Shown here one piece after another: positions 35,774 through 46,304 of a stretch of DNA of 64,000 nt. The DNA is taken from the NCBI GenBank assembly GCA_023614405.1, contig CM042694.1, positions 355,774,010 through 355,838,009 on the forward strand. Direction: 5' to 3'. Every line of letters begins with the position of its first letter. The first letter of the stretch is position 1. The translations under genes were made by a program, and so were the position numbers. Source of the stretch: Avena insularis. Taxonomy: Eukaryota > Streptophyta > Magnoliopsida > Poales > Poaceae. The notes beneath the pieces are model-generated. The model was given only the letters and a program-made list of their open reading frames with translations, was not told where the DNA came from and ran no database searches.

Positions 35774-36754
35774 GGCGTGATGTGTACAGATTTGTGAGCC
35801 GATGTATTACATGCCACAAGTGAAATCTAAGTTGAAGCCTCACGGTTTGTATACACCTCTCTCTGCACTACTCCATGGGAAGACATTAGTATGGATTTTG
35901 TGCTAGGTCTACCTAAAACTCGGAGAGGTTATGATTCTATATTTGTGGTAGTGGATAGGTTCTCTAAGATGGCTCATTTTATTGCACACAAAAAGCGATC
36001 GTCGCATGTTGCTAACTGTTTTCGGGGACATCGTGAGATTACATGGAGTACCAAAGGCGATTGTTTCCGTAGTGATGTGAGGTTCATGAGCTACTTTTGG
36101 AAGACCTTATGGGGAAAGCTAGGAACGAAGTTGCTGTTCAGTACTACATGTCATCCCCAAACAGATGGTCAAACGGAGGTGGTGAATCGGACATTGTCAC
36201 AACTGCTAAGGACCATGATTAAAAAGAATCTGCGGGAGTGGGAAGAGTGTTTGCCACATGTTGAGTTTGCTTACAATAGGGTTGTGCATTCAACTACTCA
36301 GCTTTGTCCTTCTGAGGTGGTGTATGGTTTCAAGCCATTGACGCCACTTGATATGTTGCCTCTACCATTACATGAGAGAGTTGATATGGAGGCATCAAAA
36401 CGTGCTGATTATGTGAAGAAAATACATGAGCAGACTCGAGAGGCTATTGAGAAGAAAGGCAAGAACATTGCTGTTGCAAGGAATCAAGCAAGAAAAGAAG
36501 TGTTGTTCAAGCCTGGAGATATGGTTTGGGTGCATCTACGCAAGGATAGGTTCCCACTACTTCGAAAGTCAAAATTGAAGCCACGTGTGGTCCTTACAAG
36601 GTGTTAGCCAAGATTAATGATAACGCCTACTCGGTTGATATACCTATTGAGGAGTTTGGTGGAGTTAGCAATAGCTTCAACGTTGCTGATTTGTCACCAT
36701 ATGCTGGAGAAGACCTTGGAGCGTTGAGGTCGACGCCTTTTGAAGGGGGGGAGA
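35774..36754 (+). pseudogene. pol: Integrase of the chromovirus
   Basis: The zinc-binding part is split by a frameshift near 35765 and a stop near 35821. The core runs from 35891: [24 protein letters not shown] (Asp), [14 protein letters not shown] (second Asp), and [18 protein letters not shown] (Glu). The helix-rich part is followed by the GPY-like module ([16 protein letters not shown] and SKLKPR). A frameshift at about 36600 leads to the tail [11 protein letters not shown] and [15 protein letters not shown], which enters the LTR. No classical chromodomain is visible. Confidence 0.9.
36742..36753 (+). other. Polypurine tract of the chromovirus
   Basis: GAAGGGGGGGAG directly before the right LTR at 36755. 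Confidence 0.85.
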
Positions 36755-37745
36755 TGAGGAGGACATCCCTACAATTACACCTACCCCAATGACTACTAAA
36801 GATGCTACAACTGTTGCAAGAAAGGATCAGTCCAATGAGATTAGAATTGGACCTATTACAAGAGCTCGTGCTAAGCTACTGGAACAACAGGTGAATTTAC
36901 TCCTAAAGAAATCTGGTACTTTGATTGATGAGAACTTTATACTCCTAAGTCTATGCATTTATGTATGATCAGGTTCGTTGGAGAAACAAGCATGGCGCGA
37001 GGAGGAGAGGGGCTACAAGAGAAGCCCAACATGATGATCGCCCAAGCATGGCGCGAGGGAGGAGCGGGAGGAAGGCGCAAGAGAAGATCATCAAGACGAA
37101 GGCAAAAAGATCTGCCACGACCGGAGTGTCCGGCCAGAGCCACCCGGACTATCCGGCCTGGTCGAGAGGCAAACTGGCGTGGACATTCAGTATGCCAGTT
37201 CGGACACTACACGGACGCCACCCGGAAACTTCAAAGTTTCCGGCCAGACCGGACTATCCGGCACACTTCACCCGGAGTGTCCGGCTGGACCGACTGTCCA
37301 CGCCAATCGACCGAGTGTCATCATGACCCAATCTGATCCGAGTCGGTTTGTATGAGTTTGAGTCGTATGCGTTTAGTTTCGGTTTCTGGTCACCCCAGCC
37401 ACCCTTATAAGCTATGGGACGACCTCTAGTTAGGGTTTAGACCATGTTAAAATATTTTGGAGTTGTTTCTTTCATAGAACCTCTGGAATTACCCTGTGTT
37501 CGAATCTACCAACTATAATTGAGTGTGATCTGTTGTTCCATTAGGAATTAGTAGATTGCATACTACCGTTCGTGGTCACGCAAGGCGTCTTAGAGCGTGG
37601 TATTGTGAATATCCTACAAGGTTCGAGAGCTGTTGCATTGGCATCATGGATCGAGCGGGAGAGTTCATAGCTACAGGCTAGTTATCTATCATCCACCATT
37701 ATCTTTGCCATCCGCTTACTGAGAAGATCGGGCCACTCCATATCA
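36755..37745 (+). repeat. Right LTR of the chromovirus
   Basis: 991 bp from TGAGGAGGAC to CTCCATATCA, joined directly to LARD LTR sequence (GATTCCTAGCC). It contains CCGGACTATCCGG at 37144-37156 and 37249-37261, CCGGAGTGTCCGG at 37121-37133 and 37272-37284, and a perfect inverted repeat with arm CCGGAAACTT at 37231-37252. Confidence 0.87.
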
Positions 37746-38117
37746 GATTCCTAGCCAGATATCAACTTCCGCACTCCCGGCGGGATCGGGGAGCCAGAGG
37801 TCTCATCATGCACCGGATGTGTACGAAGACACGAGGCGCAACACTTGGGGCGCTTAAATGTCGTGAGCCGGAGCTGTTGCACGATGAAGATGAAGAAGGA
37901 GCAAGGGGTGACCTGCGAGGAGCTTCACGACCTTGAGGCCGGCTATGAGTACGACTACATCAACCACGTTCCCCGAGGAACGTTAACCGCGTACGGTCTA
38001 CAAGGGTATGTATTCTCTATGCTCCGGCCGTTACCGCATTACTAAATAGATAGATCCTAGGAAAATTTTGGGGTTCCATCGTAGGAAATTTTTTGTTTTC
38101 TGCTGCGATCCCCAACA
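37746..38117 (+). repeat. 3' LTR of the LARD, second part
   Basis: 372 bp matching 24084-24455 and ending CCCCAACA. It is followed by the duplication CATAG at 38118-38122. Confidence 0.9.
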
Positions 38118-38399
38118 CATAGAACCCTTATGTGTGTTAACCTATGGTTGGGGAACACATCAGACATGATCGAGATGCTTCTCTAATCAATGATCATCAA
38201 CGGGACCTGGATGCACAAAATGATCCTTGGGAATTCCATGATTTACATGTCGTTTGAACTATAAACGTCGAGTTAAATTCACTTTGTTACTTTGATACAT
38301 AACTTCTCCTAGATCTGATCATATGTACCATCACACCTTGTTCAAGATAGTTACAAAGAAGTCTACTTAACTCGTTGCCGTGATATTCCATCCTCATGA
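38118..38399 (-). repeat. Large Copia-type LTR on minus, second segment
   Basis: This continues 21548-22379 after removal of the LARD. On minus it has GGATGGAATATCACGGCAAC and TATCTTGAACAAGG, which parallel GGATGTAATATCACGGTAAC and GATTGAACAAGG of the LARD LTR. It is broken at 38399 by the next element (duplication CATGA). Confidence 0.65.
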
Positions 38400-39409
38400 T
38401 GTTGAGGGCAAACCTCTAGGGTGGCCCGATCTTTCACGAATCCCACTCAAATCGAGGATGGAATGCGGGGAAAGGAGGGGAGGATGAACATGACGAACTC
38501 ACGCACGAAGAACGCGATGAACACACACACACAAAACAACTATACACACCAATAGCTCATGCCGGTGGTGACCGGTCTGGCGCAATCCCTAGGATCGGCG
38601 TCGGGCGGAGGACTCTCTCTCAAACCGGCACGGCGAGATGGGAGACTCGGTAAGGTCTTGACGTCTTGGCAAAGGGACACCGATGCCAAGGCCGTGTACA
38701 ACGCGGAGGCACAATGCAAACTCCAACGAGGTTTGGAATATTTGGTGCTCCTTTATCAAAGGAGCATGAGGGAAGAACTATATAGATCCACAAGCCACTA
38801 ATTCCAAATATCATGCCTAGGGTTTACAATAGAGGTGGGGGGCTATATATAGGCCAGCCACAAGTTCAGGGGTAGTTTAGGCAACTAAAGTATCAAAAGG
38901 GGGTGTTACAAGGCCAAAGGGCCGAGCTGGAGAGAACGAGCCCTAGGGTGTCCCAAGTATCTTGGTCGGTTGAGCGGTAGTACTGTCGATCTTGATAATC
39001 TGCTGGAAGGGTGCGATAGTACCGGAGCGGGTAGAAGCTTTGGCGTGAGTCTCAGTGCGTGGTAGTACCGCTTCTTTGAGTGCAGTACCGTGGGATCTGA
39101 GCTTGTCCATCTCTCTTGCGGTAGTACCACTGTCCATGACCGGTAGTACCGCTTCTAGGGGCCGGTAGTACCGGGGTCTCCTAGCAGCTGTTGGTTGCCG
39201 TGTTGCTCCTCTGGCTCGTGTCTTCGTACCTGATGATGCATAGTGTTGGGGCATGAAGTAGCAAGCCATCCAGGGGTGTATCAAAGTCACATGAGTATAA
39301 GAGCGAATTCACCTTAGCTTGGAGGAGTTTGGTTCGAGCGCGAGTCATCGGTCCACTTGGGGGGCTTGGTGGTGTAGATGTAGAGGCGTCCGTAGGATGG
39401 GCTGCATCA
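38400..39409 (-). repeat. 3' LTR of the protease-less chromovirus
   Basis: 1010 bp. On minus it begins TGATGCAGCCCATCC at 39409. It contains about seven copies of a GGTAGTACCG-type word between 38970 and 39180. The TATA box on minus is the complement of GCTATATATAGGCC (38842-38855). Confidence 0.92.
38845..38853 (-). promoter_or_regulatory. TATA box of the chromovirus LTR
   Basis: CTATATATAG reads the same on both strands; placement in the minus-strand LTR and conservation at 45734-45742 and near 53315-53325 (CTATATAAAG) support it as the core promoter. Confidence 0.6.
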
Positions 39410-42165
39410 GCTCCCCCCCCTTGGGAAAGAGTCATCCTCGACTCTTCATGGTTGTCATCTTGAACATCTCCATGGTAGGGTGAAATGTCCTTGACATTGA
39501 ATGTATTTCTTGCAAGGTACTTGGAGGTCGAAATGTCGATGATGTAGGCGTTGTTGTTGATTCTCTTTAGGACCTTGAAGGGACCATCTCCTCTTGGCTT
39601 GAGCTTGGAGTCGTGTTCCTTGGGGAAGTGGTCCCCGCTTAGGTGTATCCATACGAGGTCACCTTCTTCAAAGATCATCTCCTTCTTGTCCTTGTTTAAC
39701 CTTGAAGCTTGGCGAAGGACTTGTTGCTCGATTGTAGCTCTTGTTTCTTCATGAAGCTTCTTCATAGCTTATGCGCGCGTCTCAACGTCCATGTTTGTGC
39801 GCTCATGGAGAGGTAGCGGTAGTATGTCAAGCGCGGTGAGGGGCTCAAAACCATAGACGATCATGAATGGACTCATCTTGGTTGTTGAGTGCTTGGCTCG
39901 GTTGTAGGCAAACTCGACGTGGGGAATGCATTCCTCCCAATCCTTCAAGTTTTTCTTGATCAACACACGTAGAAGAGTTCCGAGGCTTTGGTTGACAACT
40001 TCGGTTTGTCCATCGGTTTGAGGATGCGACGCGGATGAAAAGAGGAGCTTGACGCCGAGCTTGGCCATGAGGGTCTTCCATAAGTAGCTCATGAATTTGA
40101 CGTCGCGGTCGGAGACGATTGTTCTTGGCACACCGTGAAGGCCAGACGATTTCTGAAAAACAGATTTGCAACATGTGAAGCATCGTCGGTCTTATGGCAC
40201 GGTATGAAATGTGCCATTTTGGAAAAGCAATCCACGACAACAAATATAGAGTCATGACCATGCTTAGATCTAGGCAATCCTAACACGAAATCCATGCTAA
40301 TGTCGGACCAAGGTGTATGAGGAATAGGCAATGACATATAAAGACCATAGGGGGTAGCTTGCGACTTAGCTTGAACACATGTCGTGCATCGTTGAACGTA
40401 GCGCTCCATGTCACGCTTCATCTTGGGCCAAAAGTAGCGAGTGGAGAGCTTGTCCAATGTCTTGTCGCGGCCAAAGTGACCCATGAGGCCTCCACCATGA
40501 GATTCTTGTAGCTTGTTTTGTTTAAATAGAAAGCCCTTATGCAAATAGAAATCACCAACTCCTTTGTCAATGGAGCACTTTTCAAAAATTGGTTCAAAGA
40601 ATGGGTCGGAAGAATACAAAGATTTTATTTCCTCAAGACCCAATACGTTGATTTCGAGTCTCATAAGAAGGCTTGCGTGTTCGCGAGACAAAGCGTCCGC
40701 AACTACATTATCTTTGCCTTCTTATACTTGACAATGTACGAAAAAGACTCCATGAACTCAACCCACTTAGCGTGTCTCTTACTCAAGTTGGCTTGCCCTT
40801 TGAGGTATTTCAACGACTCATGGTCGGAATGTATGATAAATTCTTTGGGCCAAACTTGAAGGACACGAACTAAGGCAAAAAACTCTTTGTCATAAATTGG
40901 ATAATTAAGGCAAGCACCGTCAAGTTTCTCGCTATGGTAGGCTATAGGACGTCCGTTTTGCATAAGGACTCCTCCAATGCCAATACCACTAGCATCACAC
41001 TCTATCTCAAAAGTTTTTGTGAAATCCGGTAACGCAAGGAGAGGTGCTTCGGTGAGCCACTTTTTAAGTTCATCAAAAGCTTTTTGTTGTGCTTTTCCCC
41101 ACACCAAGGTGACATTCTTTTTTGCCAACTCGTTGAGAGGACAAGCAATGGTCGAAAAGTCTTTCACAAAGCGACGATAGAAACCGGACAACCCATGAAA
41201 ACTTCGGAGTTCACTCACATTTGTTGTGATGGGCCAATCTCGTATGTCCTTTACCTTGGAAACATCAACTTCAATTCCCTTCGAAGAAACGACAAATCCA
41301 AGAAAAATCAACTTGTCTTTAGCAAAGATGCACTTGGGAAGATTAGCATAAAGCTTTTCGTGTCGAAGGATTTGCAAAACTTTCTTGACATGTGTAATGT
41401 GGTCCTCAAGTGACTTGCTATACACAAGTATATCATCAAAATAGACAACAACAGTTTTTCCAATGAGAGAACGCAAGATATGATTCATGAGGCGCATGAA
41501 GGTGGATGGGGCATTAGATAAACCAAAGGGCATAACCAACCATTCATAGAGACCAAGTTTGGTCTTGAAGGCAGTTTTCCACTCATCACCTTCAGCCATG
41601 CGTATTTGATGGTAACCACTACAAAGATCAATTTTCGAAAAAATAGTGGCTCCACACAAATCATCAAGCATGTCATCGAGACGTGATATGGGATGTCGAT
41701 AACGCACGGTGATAGCATTAATTGGACGGCAGTCCATGCATAACCGTAACGTATCATCCGTCTTTGGAACAAGAATCACGGGTATGACACTTGGACTAGT
41801 GCTAACTTGGATCAAACCTTTGGAGACAAGTTGTTTGATTTAACGTTCAATCTCCTTTGTCTCCTCCGGGTTCGTGCGGCAAGCGGCGCGGTTGGGAAGT
41901 GGTGCACCGGGGATGAGGTCAGTGCGATGTTCGATGCCGCGAAGAGGAGGTAGTCCATGTGGAAGCTCTTCGGGAAACACATCCTTGAATTCCTGCAAAA
42001 CAATCATCAAAGATGGAGGAACATTGGTTAATTCATTAGTTCCTTGCGCTAGTCCCTTGCAAAGGAGGACATAGTGCAAGATGGATGGGTTGTTCCGAAC
42101 ATCTCTCATCTCACTTTTGGTGGCAAGGAGAACACTCTTAGTTTCCACATTCAGCCGACTTGTGT
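39181..42165 (-). pseudogene. pol: pol (RT, RNase H, integrase) of the protease-less chromovirus
   Basis: It follows the gag zinc knuckle with SRLNVETKSVLLATK, FKDVFPEELPHGLPP and GIEHRTDLIPGA. RT motifs: [20 protein letters not shown] (lost WRM), [39 protein letters not shown] (complement of 41432-41443) and [14 protein letters not shown]. RNase [29 protein letters not shown] and [11 protein letters not shown]. Integrase: [59 protein letters not shown] and [14 protein letters not shown] frameshift near 40140 and a TAA at 39771-39769 break integrase. The C-terminal tail SGPMTRARTKLLQAKVNSLL is encoded in the 3' LTR. Confidence 0.9.
39410..39430 (-). other. Polypurine tract of the protease-less chromovirus
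   Basis: On minus, CTTTCCCAAGGGGGGGGGAG precedes the LTR start at 39409. Confidence 0.85.
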
Positions 42166-44003
42166 CTTTTGCCTCCACACTTGTAGCATTCACCATTGAA
42201 GGGTGTATCACTCTTTGTTTGTTTGCCACTTGGGGGCAGTTTTCCTTGAGGAAGTGTGGGCTTGAAGGAAGGCTTGGAGGTACTTGAGGAGCTTCCATCG
42301 AAGGTTGTTGGTGTAGCGGTTGAAGCTTGCTTGTAGGTGAAATACGTCTTGGGCTTGTTGTACTTGATGTACTCTTGCACTTGACGTTCAGCCTTTGTTG
42401 TGATGTGCACAAGCTCAACCATGTTGTTGTATGTTTGGAACTCGATGATGCGCTTGATTGGGTGGTTCAACCCAATAAGGAAGCATGCCATAGTTTGCTC
42501 CATGTGCTCATCAATGTTGGCACGGATCAGGTTGAGTTCCATTTCTTTGAACTACTCTTCCACGGTTTGTGTCCCTTGGTGAAACGATTGAAGGTTGTTG
42601 AAGAGGTCACGCGTGTAGTGCGCGGGGACAAACCGGGATCACATGTGAGCCTTCATGTCATGCCAAATTGTGATTGGCGGCTCTTATCTTGCATCACGAG
42701 CAACTTGAACTTGTTCCCACCAAAGGTTGGCGTAATCATCAAACTCAAGCAAAGCCATGTCGACCATCTTCTCGTTACTATAGTTGTGCATGCGGAAGAT
42801 CTTGTCGACTTTGAGTGCCCACGAGAGGTATTCTTCGGGGTCATTGGATCCGGTGAACTTGGGCATTGTGAACTTGAGCTTGTCAAAAGTTTCTTCATCG
42901 TTGCGGTCATTGCGACGAGCTTGGTGACCTTGATGATGATCTTGTAGTTGGGGAGGTGGAACTTGGTTCTCACGTCCTTGTTGCGGAGCTTGCTCTTGAT
43001 ATTGGTGTTGAGGCGCTTGCTCTTGCTCTTGGCGCGGTTGTTGACGGTGTTGACACACTTGGGCCCCATTAGGTTGTTGAGGATGTGGAGCCTCATGACG
43101 CGGTTGATGACGAAGAGGAGGCTCGTTCCTTGGTTGGTGATGTTGGTTAGGCACATGGGCCTCACGGTGAAGATCATGGTCGTGAGCCTCTTCACGTGGT
43201 GGGCGTCGCTCAACTTGTATCACTTGACGCTCCAAGTTTTGTTGAGGTGGAGGAAGCGCCTCATGATGACCATGGTGTCGGTGCGGATGTTCATGACGTT
43301 GATGACGAGGAGGAGGATCTTGGAGAGCTTCACGTCGATGACGAGCTTGATTCTCCAAATTGGAGTCATCACTTGTTGTGTCAAGTATGTGTCGCGGTCG
43401 ATGGTGGTAGACTTGCGGTTGCACTTGCGGTTCTTCTTGTGGTTGCCCTTGTTGGATTAATAGTGCCCTTGCATGATGATGGTTTGCTTCTTGCCTTGCT
43501 CGTGGCCTTGAAGAGAAATCACCATCGTAGCTTGACGTTGCGGTGTGCCGTGGGGAAGGTACATAGTTCGAAGAACTTCCATCTTCAACCACGGGGGCAT
43601 CATTGCGTCTTGGAACACTTGCATGAAGATCTTGTTGACGAGGTGTGTGACAACGCGAAGAACTTGAAGAGCTTGATGCGCGTGAACGTGGTCTTGCCAT
43701 TCCATCGATGAGGCGTCGAAGATTGTCATTTGTTTCGGCGATGGAGCGTTGAAGCGCTTCATTTTGATGGCCAAAGTTATGATGCATTGAGTGCATTTGT
43801 CATTCTAGGTCGTCGAAGCGGTTGTCGATGTTCTTGAATTCGTCTTGCGTCTCGCCAAATTGTTCATCTTGTCGTGTCTCAAGGGCTTGGCAATGTTTAC
43901 GGAACTCTTGTCGGACGATGAAGTGACTTTCACGCGTCATGTACGGTCCATGTTCTTCTTCTTGAGGAGGTGGTTGGCTCGACTCACCGTGCCTATCCAT
44001 CAT
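42138..44003 (-). pseudogene. gag: gag of the protease-less chromovirus, with a His/Pro/Gln/Arg-rich insert
   Basis: Start MMDRHGESSQPPPQEEE at 44003. A coiled-coil-like N-terminus (EFRKHCQALETRQDEQ) is followed by a TGA at 43802-43800, where the relative at 55 kb has CGA. Then come SIAETNDNLRRLIDGMAR and a long low-complexity stretch (about 43450-42950) dominated by His, Pro, Gln, Arg and Glu (PPPRHQRHEHPHRHHGHH). The capsid core FTMPKFTGSNDPEEYLSWAL and YANLWWEQVQ is at about 42890-42690. After a stop it resumes with ANIDEHMEQTMACFLIGLNHPI and ends in the zinc knuckle CYKCGGKRHKSAEC (about 42190-42148). Confidence 0.88.
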
Positions 44004-45265
44004 GCAAAACACACAAGTATTGTATATGGAAGTGGCATATGGTGGTGTTAGCCTTGTACCTCACCTTGGGGATTGCACCAAACTAGAAACCACAAGTGAG
44101 AGCTATAAGCGTGCAAAGTGGAATCGCAAAGAAAACTCACACTAAAGAAAGAACTAACTCTGAAAAGCTGTGGGTGGAAGGTTAGGGTTGTGGAAAACCA
44201 AACGAAACGATCGAAAGAAAAGGTTATTGTCAAAAGTGGTAGAGAACTAAAGATCAAACCAAAAAGGAAACGATCTACAAAACACAAAGATAAACACACG
44301 TGGAGACGGATGTGGTTAGCGCACTATGAAAATGAGCACAAAAGGTCCTAACAAAGACTACGCTCGATGTCGTGCCAACGCAAGGAGAGACCACAACTCG
44401 TTCGCCAAAAGATAAATAAGCAACGAATTTGTGCACTTGCCTCGGTCGCGCTCTTTTTCTCTCTTTGCTTACAAGCTTGAGACTCTCTTTGTATTGGGAG
44501 ACTATGTATCCTTCTATTTTTCTTTTGCTTTTTCTTTTTCTCTCTTTTTTTAATTCTTTTTCTCCCGTTCTATACTACTATGTTAACTCTTGTATTTGCT
44601 CTCACACTCTCACTTTCCAAGGACAAGTGCACAATGCTTAGGCAAACACAAAATGAGTTACTCTCATAGGATAGATACACACAACAAAGAAATGCTAACA
44701 AGGTGGAGCAAGTTATACCTTCAGTATTGATGACTTGTTACTGGTGTTGGGGATGATGTTCGGTGTCGCGGTGTCAATGAGTGCGGGATGTGAATATTGT
44801 TGTGAAAGCTTAAAGTTAGGAAGGCGACACGCACACGAAACACGAACAAGCTAATACTAAAATTAGCGAACAAAATGGGGGTGAAAAATTTCTTGTCAGA
44901 CAGGGGCGATAGTACCGCTCAAAAAGTCCGGTAGACCGGTGACCGGTAATCTTCTTGAGAACGCCGGTAGTACGCTACCGATCTGCTTCGTTTTAATGGT
45001 AATACCTCGTGGATTCTGGGCGTGGATCTTGAACTTGAGCGCTGTCATTTAAAAATCCTCAAATTGGCGGAAAACTGAACAAAATTGGGGCTAGGGAGAC
45101 ACAAAGACGGTAGATCGATACCCCAAGCAACAGATCTATGGACCAAAACCACGAAAAACGCACCAAAACCAGAGATCGATCCGAACGCAAATTTGGGGCT
45201 CTTTTTTTGGGGATTTTCAAAAAATTTGGTGGATAGAAGAAAATTTTGTGGGGGAATCGTGAGCA
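44004..45265 (-). other. Leader of the protease-less chromovirus
   Basis: About 1.26 kb without a gene. Near the primer site it holds CGGTAGTAC-type words (GCGATAGTACCGC at 44906-44918, GCCGGTAGTACGCTACCG at 44963-44980, CCGGTAGACCGG at 44928-44939), matching the words in its own LTRs. A T-rich (on plus) tract at 44516-44563 corresponds to an A/G-rich leader segment on minus. Confidence 0.7.
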
Positions 45266-45285
45266 ACGAAGCTCTTGATACCAAT
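45266..45285 (-). other. Primer binding site of the protease-less chromovirus
   Basis: On minus TTGGTATCAAGAGCTTCG, close to the initiator tRNA-Met type; one base differs inside TATCA-A-GAGC. It lies two bases from the 5' LTR. Confidence 0.8.
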
Positions 45286-45286
45286 A

Positions 45287-46304
45287 TGTTGAGGGCAAAC
45301 CTCTAGGGTGGTCCGATCTTTCATGAATCCCACTCAAATCGAGGATGGAGTGCGGGGAAAGGAGGGGAGGATGAACACGACGAACTCACGCACGAAGAAC
45401 GCGATGAACACACACACGCAAAACCACGATACACATCAATAGCTCATGCCGACGGTGACCAGTCCGACGCAATCCCTAGGATCGGCGTCGGACGGAGGAC
45501 TCTCTCGAACCAACACGGCGAGATGGGAGACTCGGTGAGGTCTTGACGTCTTGGCAAAGGGACACCGATGCCAAGGCCTTGTACAACACGGAGGCACAAT
45601 GCAAACTCCAGCAAGGTTTGGAATATTTGGTGCTCTTTTATCAAAGGATCATGAGGCAAGAACTAGATAGATCCACAAGAGGTTTCCACTAATTCCAAAT
45701 ATCATTCCTAGGGTTTACAATAGAGGTGGGGGGCTATATATAGGCCAGCCACAAGTTCAGGGATAGTTTAAGTAACTAAAGTATCAAAAGGGGCATTACA
45801 AGGCCAAAGGGCCGAGCTGGAGCGCGTAGGCCCTGGGGTGTCCGGTAGTACAGGTCGGTTGAGCGGTAGTACCTGTCAGATGTGGTAGTATCGCTGGAAG
45901 CGTGCGGTAGTACCGGAGCGGGCAGAAGCTTTGGCGTGAGTCTTCAGGTGCGCGTGGTAGTACCGCTTGCTGAGTGCGCTAGTACCGGTGGGATCTGGGG
46001 CTTCGGGTCCATCTCTACTTGAGCGGTAGTACGCTGTCCATGAGCGGTAGTGCAGTCTTAATGTACCGCTTCGGCCCAGTACCAGGTCTCTGGCGGTCGC
46101 CTCCTCTGGCTCGTGTCTTCGTACCTAATGATGCATAGTCTCGGGGTATGAAGTAGCAAGCCATCCAGGGGTGTATCGAAGTCACATGAGTAGAAGAGCG
46201 AATTCACGTTAGCTTGGAGGAGTTTGGTTCGAGCGCGAGTCATCGGTCCACTTGGAGGGCTTGGTGGTGTAGATGTAGAGGCGTCCGTAGGACAGGCTTC
46301 ATCA
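45287..46304 (-). repeat. 5' LTR of the protease-less chromovirus
   Basis: 1018 bp, the partner of 38400-39409. It carries the same GGTAGTACCG words (45843-46050), with the best copies CGGTAGTACCGG at 45906-45917 and TGGTAGTACCGC at 45955-45966. The outer end abuts CATGA. Confidence 0.92.

Larger units (their letters stand above)
29988..37745 (+). mobile_element. Chromovirus-type gypsy element in the LARD 3' LTR
   Basis: Two LTRs of about 1 kb (30063-31036 and 36755-37745) enclose gag, protease, RT, RNase H and integrase on plus. The left edge is not an LTR end but 75 bp of the 3' end of another copy (29988-30062, matching 36687-36754). No target duplication is present and about 213 bp of the LARD LTR are missing. 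This points to recombination or an imperfect insertion rather than clean integration. RT and integrase resemble chromoviruses, and the integrase tail running into the LTR without a separate chromodomain recalls the CRM clade (inference). Stops and frameshifts inactivate all genes. Confidence 0.85.
22380..38117 (+). mobile_element. LARD-type (non-coding) Copia-like LTR retrotransposon, with a nested chromovirus
   Basis: LTRs of about 2.05 kb start TGAAGGAGATAT and end CCCCAACA. The 5-bp duplication CATAG flanks them exactly (22375-22379 and 38118-38122). A tRNA-iMet-type primer site and a polypurine tract are present. The 4.1-kb interior has no gag or pol, which fits a large retrotransposon derivative mobilised in trans. 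Its 3' LTR is interrupted at 29988-37745 by a chromovirus that replaced about 213 bp. The LTR start resembles the TGTTGGAAATATGCCCTAGAGG start of Angela/BARE-like Copia LTRs, so a Copia parent is likely but unproven. Confidence 0.88.
38400..46304 (-). mobile_element. Protease-less chromovirus-type gypsy element
   Basis: LTRs of about 1.01 kb (38400-39409 and 45287-46304) run TGATG(C/A)(A/G)GCC to CCCTCAACA on minus, with the exact 5-bp duplication CATGA (38395-38399 and 46305-46309). The primer site (45266-45285) and polypurine tract (39410-39430) fix the minus orientation. It carries gag and RT-RNase H-integrase but no protease: the zinc knuckle joins directly to the linker before RT. Several frameshifts and stops are also present. 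The element at 52758-56646 is closely related over gag and the LTR ends. Confidence 0.92.

Noticed and set aside
42327..43711. Plus-strand open frames of 170-206 codons
   Set aside because: They lie exactly opposite the minus-strand gag of the 38-46 kb element, whose capsid and zinc-knuckle motifs are clear; the plus frames are shadows.
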